DNA from: Cellvibrio sp. PSBB006
GTDB lineage: Bacteria > Pseudomonadota > Gammaproteobacteria > Pseudomonadales > Cellvibrionaceae
Direction of reading: 5' to 3'
Assembly (NCBI RefSeq): GCF_002162135.1
Contig: NZ_CP021382.1
Location: forward strand, 1,302,001-1,366,000
DNA length: 64,000 nt
Position numbers and translations under genes: made by a program. This document shows positions 57,500 through 64,000 of this stretch, one piece after another; the stretch's first letter is position 1, and each line of letters starts with the position of its first letter. The notes beneath the pieces are model-generated. The model had not been told where the DNA came from. It saw only the letters and a program-made list of their open reading frames with translations, and did not search any database.

Positions 57500-57997
57500 T
57501 TAGAGAATTTCACTGCATGCAATATGACGCTCGGCATCATATAAGGGTTTAACCTGCTGCAAACGGTCGTCCTGCCGCTGGCGCACCTGCTGGATATCGC
57601 CCCGTGCCACCAGATCAGCGAGGGAAATACCATCCAGAAAATGATGGATTTGCACGCTGAGATCCTGCCACAGGTGGTGAGTAAGACAGACTTCGCCATC
57701 CTGACAATTGCCTTTGCCTTCACAGCGGGTAGCATCCAGCGACTCACTCACCGCATCGACCACCTGCGCAATAGAAATGTCAGTCGTGCAGCCCACTAGA
57801 CAGTAACCACCGCCGGGGCCGCGTACACTGCGGACCAATTTGAAACGACGCAATTTGGCAAAAAGTTGCTCCAGGTAAGATAAGGAGATGCCCTGGCGGG
57901 CCGAGATATCAGCAAGGCTCACCGGCCCCTGCTCGCTGTGAAGCGCAAGATCCAGCATCGCCGTCACCGCATAGCGGCCTTTGGTCGTCAGTCTCAT
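57500..57997 (-). CDS. iscR: Iron-sulfur cluster regulator IscR
   Basis: 165 aa Rrf2-family winged-helix regulator. [20 protein letters not shown] and [15 protein letters not shown] (recognition helix) are standard. The [2Fe-2S] ligands C92, C98, C104 and H107 lie in [20 protein letters not shown] at the same numbers as in E. coli. Two more cysteines (C66, C70) are additional. A type 1 site overlaps its promoter, so holo-IscR should repress the whole block when clusters are plentiful. Confidence 0.96.
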   Translation of the reverse strand: MRLTTKGRYAVTAMLDLALHSEQGPVSLADISARQGISLSYLEQLFAKLRRFKLVRSVRGPGGGYCLVGCTTDISIAQVVDAVSESLDATRCEGKGNCQDGEVCLTHHLWQDLSVQIHHFLDGISLADLVARGDIQQVRQRQDDRLQQVKPLYDAERHIACSEIL

Positions 57998-58089
57998 AGC
58001 AGTATCCGCTCATCATCAGGTTGGAGAGCCAACCGCGCTTACCCCTCAAACATGGGGGATTGTTATAAGCTGCGATTTACCCGGTGCAA

Positions 58090-58114
58090 TTAACCGAGCA
58101 TTTTACTCAAGTAT
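58090..58114 (-). promoter_or_regulatory. IscR type-1 binding site overlapping the iscR promoter (predicted)
   Basis: On the minus strand the 25-base site starts ATACTTGAGTAAAAT (58114 downward) and ends CGGTTAA. By my count it matches the E. coli type-1 consensus at 20 of 25 positions. A promoter TTGGAA, 17 bases, TAAAAT places its -10 (58105-58100 region) inside the site, so bound IscR would block it. The start codon of iscR is about 93 bp downstream. Confidence 0.7.
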
Positions 58115-58165
58115 TCCCCATTTTCCAATCTGTATTTGCCTGCGCCGCGTGATAGGAAAAATCAA

Positions 58166-58972
58166 TCACACATCCGACGTCTGCGGATCGTCCACACCAT
58201 CCGGTTTGGTCTGGTCAAGTTTCTTGTTGGTATAAAAGATGTAATTTTGCATGGATGTCAGCACACCACGCAGGATATTGAGCTCCATTTGATCCAGGCG
58301 CACCCGGTTGTACAAGCGACGCAGTCGGGTCATGGTTTGTTTGGGGTTTTCGGGGTCAAGGAACCCGAGCGATACCAGCGTTTCTTCCAGATGCGTGTAG
58401 TAGGCATCCAGTGATTCGGCCGTAGCGGGCGGCATATCCCACTGATGCTGCGCCAGGGTTTTACCTTCTGCCACCATCAGGTAAGCCATACGAATTTCGT
58501 AACAGACAACCTGGACCGCCGTCGCCAGGTTCAGTGAACTGTATTCCGGGTTGGCTGGGATATGTACGTGGTAATTACATTTATGCAGCTCTTCATTGGT
58601 GAGGCCGCGATCCTCGCGCCCGAAGACCACCGCCACCTGATGTTGACCCGCCTCCTGCCACACACTTTCACCGCATTCGCGCGGGTCCAGTAACGGCCAG
58701 GGAATCCGCCGCTCGCGCGCACTGGTGCCCACCACCAATCCGCAACCGGCTATCGCTTCATCCAGCGTCTCCACCACCACAGCGTTATCCAGCACATCGG
58801 TCGCACCCGCCGAACGCCACACGGCTTTGTCTGATGGAAACTCTTTAGGCTCAACCAGATACAGGTTCTTGAGCCCCATATTCTTCATCGCCCGTGCTGT
58901 GCCGCCGATATTGCCGGGATGGGTGGTATTCACCAGGACGATACGGATATTGGAAAAAGGATCGACGGACAT
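58166..58972 (-). CDS. trmJ: tRNA (cytidine/uridine-2'-O-)-methyltransferase TrmJ
   Basis: 268 aa SPOUT methyltransferase acting on ribose 32 of tRNAs. FSNIRIVLVNTTHPGNIGGT and KNMGLKNLYLVEPKEFPSDK open the fold, and VVFGREDRGLTNEELHKCNY and EYSSLNLATAVQVVCYEIRM form the knotted SAM site. The start is the ATG at 58972 with GAGAG upstream. It is directly upstream of iscR in many gammaproteobacteria, as here. It is divergent from suhB. Confidence 0.96.
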   Translation of the reverse strand: MSVDPFSNIRIVLVNTTHPGNIGGTARAMKNMGLKNLYLVEPKEFPSDKAVWRSAGATDVLDNAVVVETLDEAIAGCGLVVGTSARERRIPWPLLDPRECGESVWQEAGQHQVAVVFGREDRGLTNEELHKCNYHVHIPANPEYSSLNLATAVQVVCYEIRMAYLMVAEGKTLAQHQWDMPPATAESLDAYYTHLEETLVSLGFLDPENPKQTMTRLRRLYNRVRLDQMELNILRGVLTSMQNYIFYTNKKLDQTKPDGVDDPQTSDV

Positions 58973-59063
58973 GGGCAACTCTCAATAACGGGTGGGTTGG
59001 TTAAAGGGCGCGCAGTGTAACAAAAACTGTTGTCGGGCTGTACCGGAGGGTGGGTTGTAGGGT

Positions 59064-59167
59064 GGGTTTCCGGTAACAGGGCGGGAGACACGCCGTGAAT
59101 CCGTCCCTGGAGGCTCAACAGCGGCATCCATGCCGCTGATGGTCTCCCGCCCTGTTACCGGAAACCC
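59064..59167. repeat. 104-bp nested inverted-repeat element (copy B)
   Basis: Two perfect 26-bp inverted arms (59064-59089, 59142-59167; the arm contains GGTAACAGGGCGGGAGAC) enclose 52 bases that carry CGTCCCTGGAGGCTC (59102-59116) followed by a second perfect hairpin (CAGCGGCAT/ATGCCGCTG, 59119-59127 and 59130-59138, loop CC). Order and size match copy A at 10038-10144. It lies between trmJ and suhB, well before the suhB promoter. No coding is seen in 58973-59342. Confidence 0.8.
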
Positions 59168-59242
59168 CTCAAGTAAATCACGCTGTACATTAGAGAGGAA
59201 AAGCATACCGCTAATTAACACTGGAGCACGCAAAGAGCGGCT

Positions 59243-59250
59243 GGTATACT
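59243..59250 (+). promoter_or_regulatory. suhB promoter, extended -10 (predicted)
   Basis: TGGTATACT around 59242-59250 has the TGn extension of an extended -10 box, about 92 bp before the suhB ATG. The -35 is weak (TGGAGC). The leader is GC-rich. Confidence 0.45.
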
Positions 59251-59342
59251 CCGCGCCCTCTGGCGAGAGGCGTCATCCCCGGACGACCTGCGGCCCCTGC
59301 TCTTTTACATCTTCCCTCACAACCTTGTTGATTGGTGCTCTC

Positions 59343-60146
59343 ATGGAACCCATGCTGAACATTGCTCTGCGCGCTGCGCGTAAAGCTGCTGAATTGATTG
59401 AACGCTCATTTGAACGCGTCGACCTGCTCACCGTTGAAACCAAAAGTCGCAACGACTTTGTTACTGAAGTCGACAAGGCTGCTGAAAAAGAAATTATCTA
59501 CCACCTGCGTAAAGCCTATCCCGACCATACCATTCGCGGTGAAGAGGGTGGCACCCAACAAGGCAAAAATCCGGATTACGAATGGATCATTGATCCGCTG
59601 GATGGCACCACCAATTTTATTCATGGCGTTCCCCATTTCTCGATTTCCATTGCTTGTAAATACAAGGGCCAACTTGAACATGGCGTTGTGCTTGATCCGG
59701 TGAAACGTGAAGAATTTACCGCGAGTCGTGGTCGTGGTGCGTCGTTAAATGGACGTCGACTTCGTGTTTCACCACGCCGCACTCTGGAGGGCGCGTTGAT
59801 CGGCACTGGTATTCCTTTTAGCGGTTATGCATTCGATAACATCTCAGCCTATTTATCTTGCGTGCAGGAAATTGCCGGGCAAACAGCAGGCATTCGTCGT
59901 TGCGGTTCCGCCGCGCTGGATCTGGCTTATGTTGCTGCCGGTCGTTTCGACGCGTTTTGGGAAATGAATTTAAACGAGTGGGATATTGCTGCCGGCGTAT
60001 TGCTGGTAAAAGAAGCCGGTGGTTTGGTCAGCGATTTTAACGGTGGACAAACCTACATGGACACCGGCCATATTGTAGTGGGTTCACCCAAGGTGTTTAA
60101 ACCAATACTGCAGACGGTGCAAAAACACCTCGGATATCTGAAATAA
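59343..60146 (+). CDS. suhB: Inositol-1-monophosphatase family protein SuhB
   Basis: 267 aa, the same length as E. coli SuhB, with the same N-terminus MxPMLNIALRAARKA. Mg ligands are in RGEEGG (Glu), WIIDPLDGTTNFIHGVPHFS (the DPLDGT motif) and NEWDIAAGVLLVKEAGG. SuhB hydrolyses inositol phosphates in vitro and binds NusG/RNA polymerase in rRNA antitermination complexes. The ATG at 59343 was chosen by N-terminal similarity; the frame is open further upstream. Confidence 0.96.
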   Translation: MEPMLNIALRAARKAAELIERSFERVDLLTVETKSRNDFVTEVDKAAEKEIIYHLRKAYPDHTIRGEEGGTQQGKNPDYEWIIDPLDGTTNFIHGVPHFSISIACKYKGQLEHGVVLDPVKREEFTASRGRGASLNGRRLRVSPRRTLEGALIGTGIPFSGYAFDNISAYLSCVQEIAGQTAGIRRCGSAALDLAYVAAGRFDAFWEMNLNEWDIAAGVLLVKEAGGLVSDFNGGQTYMDTGHIVVGSPKVFKPILQTVQKHLGYLK

Positions 60147-60167
60147 ATCAAACACAGGGTGGCGACA

Positions 60168-61178
60168 TTATTGTTTGGTGTCGCCGCCCTCTCCACCTTT
60201 CTTGCTTGGACTGCCTGGCACCCACCATTTACCGGCGGATTCCGCTGCAGCTTCAGATGGCATGCCGCGAGTTTTCCACATTGAAAATAACATTGACCCG
60301 CCCACCAACAGTGCAGTAATAAGCAACGCCACTTCGGTAGGAATAACCTTGGTGCCAAACCAGGCGTTTAACACCATCTTCGCGCCGACAACGACCAGCA
60401 CCAGCGACAATCCGTATTTAAGATAATGGAATCGATGGATGACACCGGCCAAGGCAAAATAAAGTGCACGCAAACCCAGGATGGCAAAGACGTTTGAGGT
60501 GTAAACGATAAAGGGATCGGTAGTGATGGCAAAGATCGCGGGAATCGAATCCAGGGCAAATACGACATCGGTAATTTCCACCAGTATCAACACCACGAAC
60601 AGCGGTGTCATATAACGCACACCATTCTCGATAACAAAAAACTTGCTGCCGACAAATGCTTCTGTCACGCGAAAACGTCGACGCATAAACGTCACGATGC
60701 GGTTATTTTCGATGTCGGGTTCTTCCCCGACCGTTATCAACATTTTAATGCCGGTGAATATCAGGAAAGCGCCAAATATATAGATGACCCAGTGAAATGC
60801 CTCAATCACTGCCGCGCCCACCAGAATCAAGGTTGCCCGTAATACTAAAGCGCCCAGGATACCCCAGAACAACACGCGGTACTGGTATTGGGGTGGTACA
60901 GCAAAATGGGTAAAAATCAGCACAAAGACAAAGATGTTATCGACGCTAAGACTTTTTTCGATGAGGTAGCCGGTTAAAAATTGGTATCCCGAGGTTTCCC
61001 CCATAAAAGCAAAGATGCCCCCGGCAAATATAAACGCCAGCACCACATAACCCAGGCTTAACAATAGCGCATGACGAACCGTTATCTGCTTGTCGCCCTT
61101 GTGCAACACACCCAGGTCGAGAGCCAGTAAGCACAAGACAAACACATTGAAACCTACCCACATCCAGACGGTATCCAT
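60168..61178 (-). CDS. TerC/Alx-family integral membrane protein
   Basis: 336 aa, nine or so membrane helices. VGFNVFVLCLLALDLGVLHK, EKSLSVDNIFVFVLIFTHFA, ILVEITDVVFALDSIPAIFA and VGAKMVLNAWFGTKVIPTEV are the TerC signatures, with acidic residues inside helices that suggest metal transport. E. coli Alx exports manganese and its gene is controlled by a pH/Mn-responsive leader; I see no comparable leader here because only 42 bp separate it from the kinase gene upstream. Start ATG 61178 with GAGG upstream. The C-terminal tail is soluble and Lys/Gly-rich. Confidence 0.92.
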   Translation of the reverse strand: MDTVWMWVGFNVFVLCLLALDLGVLHKGDKQITVRHALLLSLGYVVLAFIFAGGIFAFMGETSGYQFLTGYLIEKSLSVDNIFVFVLIFTHFAVPPQYQYRVLFWGILGALVLRATLILVGAAVIEAFHWVIYIFGAFLIFTGIKMLITVGEEPDIENNRIVTFMRRRFRVTEAFVGSKFFVIENGVRYMTPLFVVLILVEITDVVFALDSIPAIFAITTDPFIVYTSNVFAILGLRALYFALAGVIHRFHYLKYGLSLVLVVVGAKMVLNAWFGTKVIPTEVALLITALLVGGSMLFSMWKTRGMPSEAAAESAGKWWVPGSPSKKGGEGGDTKQ

Positions 61179-61220
61179 CAAATCCTCATTTTCTTGGTCG
61201 TGTTAAATTGAAGCTGCACT

Positions 61221-63230
61221 TCAATCGTCGGATAACAGTTGGTTTAGTGTATGAATAAGATGATTAATTTCCACCGGTTTGGTGAGGTAGTCGTAAAAGC
61301 CTGAATTCCGCCCGCGCTCAACATCATAAGGCATGGCGTTGGCCGACAATCCCACTACGGGAATGTTGCTGGTCACCGAATCACGTTTTAATACCGACAG
61401 TGCTTCGTAACCATCCATACCCGGCAAATTGATGTCCAGAATAATCACATCCGGCTGTTCACTGCGCGCCTTATAGATTCCCAGAAATGCCTCTTCGGCC
61501 ACATCCAATTGCAATTGCGGGTAGCGCGCAAAGAGTTGTTGTAGCAAGCGAATATTGGATGGGTTGTCTTCGATATACAGGATTTTTTTGGTTTGCTTTA
61601 CCAATAATTCGGTAGGGGCATATTTATTATGGTGTTTGGGTGCAACAATTAAATCCTGGTTCCACTCCCTTGATAATGGCAAGTCAATCCAGAACTCGGT
61701 GCCCACGCCTTCTGTACTGGTAAAGTCCAGTTTACCGTTCATCATCTCCACCAGTTGTTTGGTGATCACCAAACCAACACCGGAGCCTTCTTCTTTACTG
61801 TATTCAGCATTAAGCCGATTAAAGGGCTGAAACATTTCCCGCTGGCGATTAGCGGCGATACCAGGACCGTTGTCGCGTACCGCAATACGCATTTCATTAG
61901 TTTCCAGCAAGCCAAAACGCAATTCGACTTCGCCACCCATGGCGTTATATTTAACCGCATTGCTCAGCAGATTAATCAAGGCTTGCTTCAGGCGCACGTT
62001 ATCCGCAATAACATAAGTGCTTTCCAATTGATGAAGATTTGCATACAGCTTGATACTTTTTGCATCGGCCTGCGGTTGAACCAGCGTAAAGCACTCTGCT
62101 ACCACCCGCGAGGTTAATACCGGCTCCAGAGAAACTGTCATCTTGCCCGATTCGATCTTGGCCAGATCAAGCACATCATTGATTAATTGCAGTAAGTGCT
62201 CTCCCGCTTTGCGAATTTCGTGCAAGTTATCCACCTGATTGTGGGTCAGGTTGCCGTCGTATTCGAACAGTTGTGCATAACCGAGAATCGCGTTCAAGGG
62301 TGTACGCAATTCATGACTCATGCTGGATAAAAATTCGGACTTGGCCTGGTTGGCTTTTTCAGCAGCAACCTTGGCTTGCATTACCCGCTCTTCGGCACGC
62401 TTGATGTCGGTGATGTCCATATTAGTACCGGACATCCGTATCGCACGGCCTTCTTCATTGAAATAAGCGCGACCGCGACAACGAATCCAGCGGATTTCAC
62501 CTTGCGTGCTGATAATGCGGTATTCAAAATCAAAAGCGCCTTTGTTTTGCAGATATTCGGCGAGGGCTTGATCAAACTTTGACAAATCGTCAGGGTAAAT
62601 ATGGTTACGCCATACTTTCAGGCGATCCTCTCCCTGAGTGAGTACATCATCCTGATCCTCGTAGCCTAATAATTCCCAGCAACGGCTGGAGAAATGAAAA
62701 CCACCACGGCCGGCGTACCACTCCCAAATGCCATCGTTGGATGCCTGGATAATACGCACCTGTCGCGCTTCACTTTCGCGCAACGCCGCTTCGGCTTCTT
62801 TTAATTCGGTGATGTCAAAATTAACGCCGGAGATATATAAAGCACGGCCATTTTCATCGCGGATAGAATCGGCTCTGGCTTGGGTCCAGATATAATCATC
62901 TTGTTTTGTACGAATACGATAACAAGTATTCAGCGGCTCGCCACTGCGCAAATGTTCCCGCGTTGCTTCACGGACATCCTCAACATCATCCGGGTGAATA
63001 AACGCGTATAGCTGGCGAGCGTCATTGATAGCGGCTTCGTCTTCCGGACCATAGCCTAATTGTTCCCAAAATCCACCAGACCAATCAATACGTTGGGTGG
63101 CCAGATCCCACTCCCAAAAACCATAGCCGCTGCCATTAAAGATGCGTTGGAAGCGCGCCAGTGTTTGACGCAATGTATTTACATCATCGCTGTTGCTGAG
63201 GTCATCGCGAAAGCTGAGGTGTCGGGCCAT
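61221..63230 (-). CDS. PAS-PAS hybrid histidine kinase with receiver domain
   Basis: 669 aa, soluble. PAS 1 (about 25-145; WDLATQRIDWSGGFWEQLGY) and PAS 2 (about 155-275; WEWYAGRGGFHFSSRCWELL) with PAC motifs lead to HisKA with H306 in SSMSHELRTPLNAILGYAQL, a HATPase domain (about 415-530; N box RLKQALINLLSNAVKYN, G boxes RDNGPGIA and EGSGVGLVITKQLVEMM), and a receiver domain (about 550-665) with phospho-acceptor D599 in DVIILDINLPGMDGY and the switch lysine in YDYLTKPVEI. No output domain is present, so it likely passes phosphate to an Hpt protein or separate regulator not in this window. Start ATG 63230. Confidence 0.94.
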   Translation of the reverse strand: MARHLSFRDDLSNSDDVNTLRQTLARFQRIFNGSGYGFWEWDLATQRIDWSGGFWEQLGYGPEDEAAINDARQLYAFIHPDDVEDVREATREHLRSGEPLNTCYRIRTKQDDYIWTQARADSIRDENGRALYISGVNFDITELKEAEAALRESEARQVRIIQASNDGIWEWYAGRGGFHFSSRCWELLGYEDQDDVLTQGEDRLKVWRNHIYPDDLSKFDQALAEYLQNKGAFDFEYRIISTQGEIRWIRCRGRAYFNEEGRAIRMSGTNMDITDIKRAEERVMQAKVAAEKANQAKSEFLSSMSHELRTPLNAILGYAQLFEYDGNLTHNQVDNLHEIRKAGEHLLQLINDVLDLAKIESGKMTVSLEPVLTSRVVAECFTLVQPQADAKSIKLYANLHQLESTYVIADNVRLKQALINLLSNAVKYNAMGGEVELRFGLLETNEMRIAVRDNGPGIAANRQREMFQPFNRLNAEYSKEEGSGVGLVITKQLVEMMNGKLDFTSTEGVGTEFWIDLPLSREWNQDLIVAPKHHNKYAPTELLVKQTKKILYIEDNPSNIRLLQQLFARYPQLQLDVAEEAFLGIYKARSEQPDVIILDINLPGMDGYEALSVLKRDSVTSNIPVVGLSANAMPYDVERGRNSGFYDYLTKPVEINHLIHTLNQLLSDD

Positions 63231-63303
63231 GGGTGGTGGTTCTTGTCGAAAACAGAAGTGAATGAAACGATAAACCAGAAAAACGTCGATTGCCAGCCCA
63301 TAG

Positions 63304-63329
63304 TAAAACAGCGCCCTAAGGCGCTGTTT
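63304..63329 (-). terminator. Rho-independent terminator of secF
   Basis: AAACAGCGCC (63306-63315) pairs with GGCGCTGTTT (63320-63329), loop CTAA. TTTTACTA follows on the minus strand. It lies about 10 bp after the secF stop codon. Confidence 0.85.
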
Positions 63330-63338
63330 AGATCCACA

Positions 63339-64000
63339 TCAGGGAGCTTCGTCGAACTCGGCGCCCTCTTTCACAGGCGGCAGCAAATCCTCTTTGGCAA
63401 TATCGAGCCCCATCAAGATGGAGGCCGCAATGTAAACCGATGAATAGGTACCCACGCCGATACCGATAATCAATGCCAGCGCGAAACCACTGATCAACTC
63501 ACCGCCGAAGATATACAACATAAACAACGTCAGTAAGGTGGTGAACGATGTAAGGATCGTACGTTCGAGCGTTTGACTGAGTGAATAGTTGATCACTTCT
63601 GCCGGTTCCATTTTACGCAAGGTGCGGAAGTTATCGCGAATGCGGTCGAATACTACGATCGTGTCGTTGATTGAATAACCGATCACCGCCAGCACGGCGG
63701 CCAGTACGGTTAAATCGAAATCCAGTTTAAAGATTGAGAAGATACCCAACACGATAATAACGTCGTGCATCAATGCAACCACCGCGCCCACGGAAAATTT
63801 CCATTGGAAACGCACGGCCACATACAACATGACTACGAGCAAGGCGCATAAAATACCCAGGCCGCCGTCATCGCGTAACTCTTCCCCGATCTGCGGACCG
63901 ACAAACTCGCTCCGACGCAATTCAGCCGTTGAACCAGCCTCGTTGGACAAACGCGTTAGCAAATGCGCGGTGTAAACCGAGTCCAGCGTTCTTTCAACGA
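63339..64000 (-). CDS. secF: Protein translocase subunit SecF, 5' end outside window
   Basis: The frame enters from the right edge (the readable residues begin VERTLDSVYTAH) and continues through 220 codons. It is the C-terminal two thirds of SecF: SEFVGPQIGEELRDDGGLGI, the five membrane helices with ALMHDVIIVLGIFSIFKLDF, AAVLAVIGYSINDTIVVFDR, SLSQTLERTILTSFTTLLTL and SGFALALIIGIGVGTYSSVY. With SecD it uses the proton gradient to aid late translocation. A normal SecF has about 100 more residues, including the first helix, beyond the edge. secD is expected just upstream. Confidence 0.95.
   Translation of the reverse strand, partial: VERTLDSVYTAHLLTRLSNEAGSTAELRRSEFVGPQIGEELRDDGGLGILCALLVVMLYVAVRFQWKFSVGAVVALMHDVIIVLGIFSIFKLDFDLTVLAAVLAVIGYSINDTIVVFDRIRDNFRTLRKMEPAEVINYSLSQTLERTILTSFTTLLTLFMLYIFGGELISGFALALIIGIGVGTYSSVYIAASILMGLDIAKEDLLPPVKEGAEFDEAP

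Noticed and set aside
61179..61220. A yybP-ykoY/pH-responsive leader before the TerC-family gene
   Set aside because: Only 42 bases separate the two genes, too few for that riboswitch; I see none of its conserved parts.

Overview
This window looks like a chromosomal segment of a gammaproteobacterium close to Cellvibrio (Cellvibrionaceae, formerly Cellvibrionales). The reasons are the conserved order iscR-iscS-...-ndk-rlmN-pilF-rodZ-ispG-hisS-yfgM-bamB-der, the Pseudomonas-like gene families (an AlgP-type histone-like protein, an IscR type-1 operator, an FNR/ANR-type box), the moderate GC content, and a serine-rich linker in a secreted enzyme, which is common in Cellvibrio. The genus is an inference; no rRNA or other marker is present. 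I see no tRNA, rRNA, insertion sequence, prophage or CRISPR array.

Layout. 1-9.9 kb: the 3'-truncated end of a membrane GGDEF-EAL protein, alanine dehydrogenase, ttcA, a PilZ protein, an Aer-like chemoreceptor, bioA, an orphan periplasmic binding protein, and a universal stress protein with a class II FNR/ANR-like promoter. 9.9-20 kb: a 107-bp nested inverted repeat; trpS-ogt-alkA (an Ada-AraC-AlkA fusion) in one operon; a two-gene operon of a cyclic-nucleotide-binding/rhodanese protein and a tRNA-queuosine mannosyltransferase-like enzyme; apeB and tsaB; the AlgP-like protein; adk. 20-34 kb: a small pilin-assembly-like protein, an Lrp-family regulator, an SMP-30-like lipoprotein, a shikimate-kinase paralogue behind a chemoreceptor, gabD, an RNase II-EVE operon, a secreted AstE/AspA-family enzyme, and guaBA. 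34-41.7 kb: xseA, a TPP riboswitch with thiO-thiS-thiG, an HD-GYP protein, an auxin-efflux-type carrier, and der.

41.8-58.1 kb, minus strand: a long block starting at iscR. In relatives such as Pseudomonas, iscR-iscS is followed by iscU-iscA-hscB-hscA-fdx. Here that position holds sufB-sufC-sufD-sufS-sufA-sufT-sufE, and the usual ndk-rlmN-pilF-rodZ-ispG-hisS-yfgM-bamB-der series then resumes. Iron-sulfur assembly is therefore a hybrid: IscR and IscS sit upstream of a complete SUF machine, with an IscR type-1-like operator in front. RlmN and IspG, both [4Fe-4S] enzymes, are encoded just downstream.

58.1-64 kb: trmJ and suhB diverge around a second nested inverted repeat (104 bp) built like the first, followed by a TerC-family membrane protein, a PAS-PAS-histidine kinase-receiver hybrid, and the 3' part of secF.

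Most genes are ordinary housekeeping genes. The least explained parts are the two matching long-palindrome elements, the ISC/SUF replacement with its intergenic hairpins, and several small operons of unclear purpose (CNB/rhodanese plus queuosine glycosyltransferase; RNase II plus EVE).
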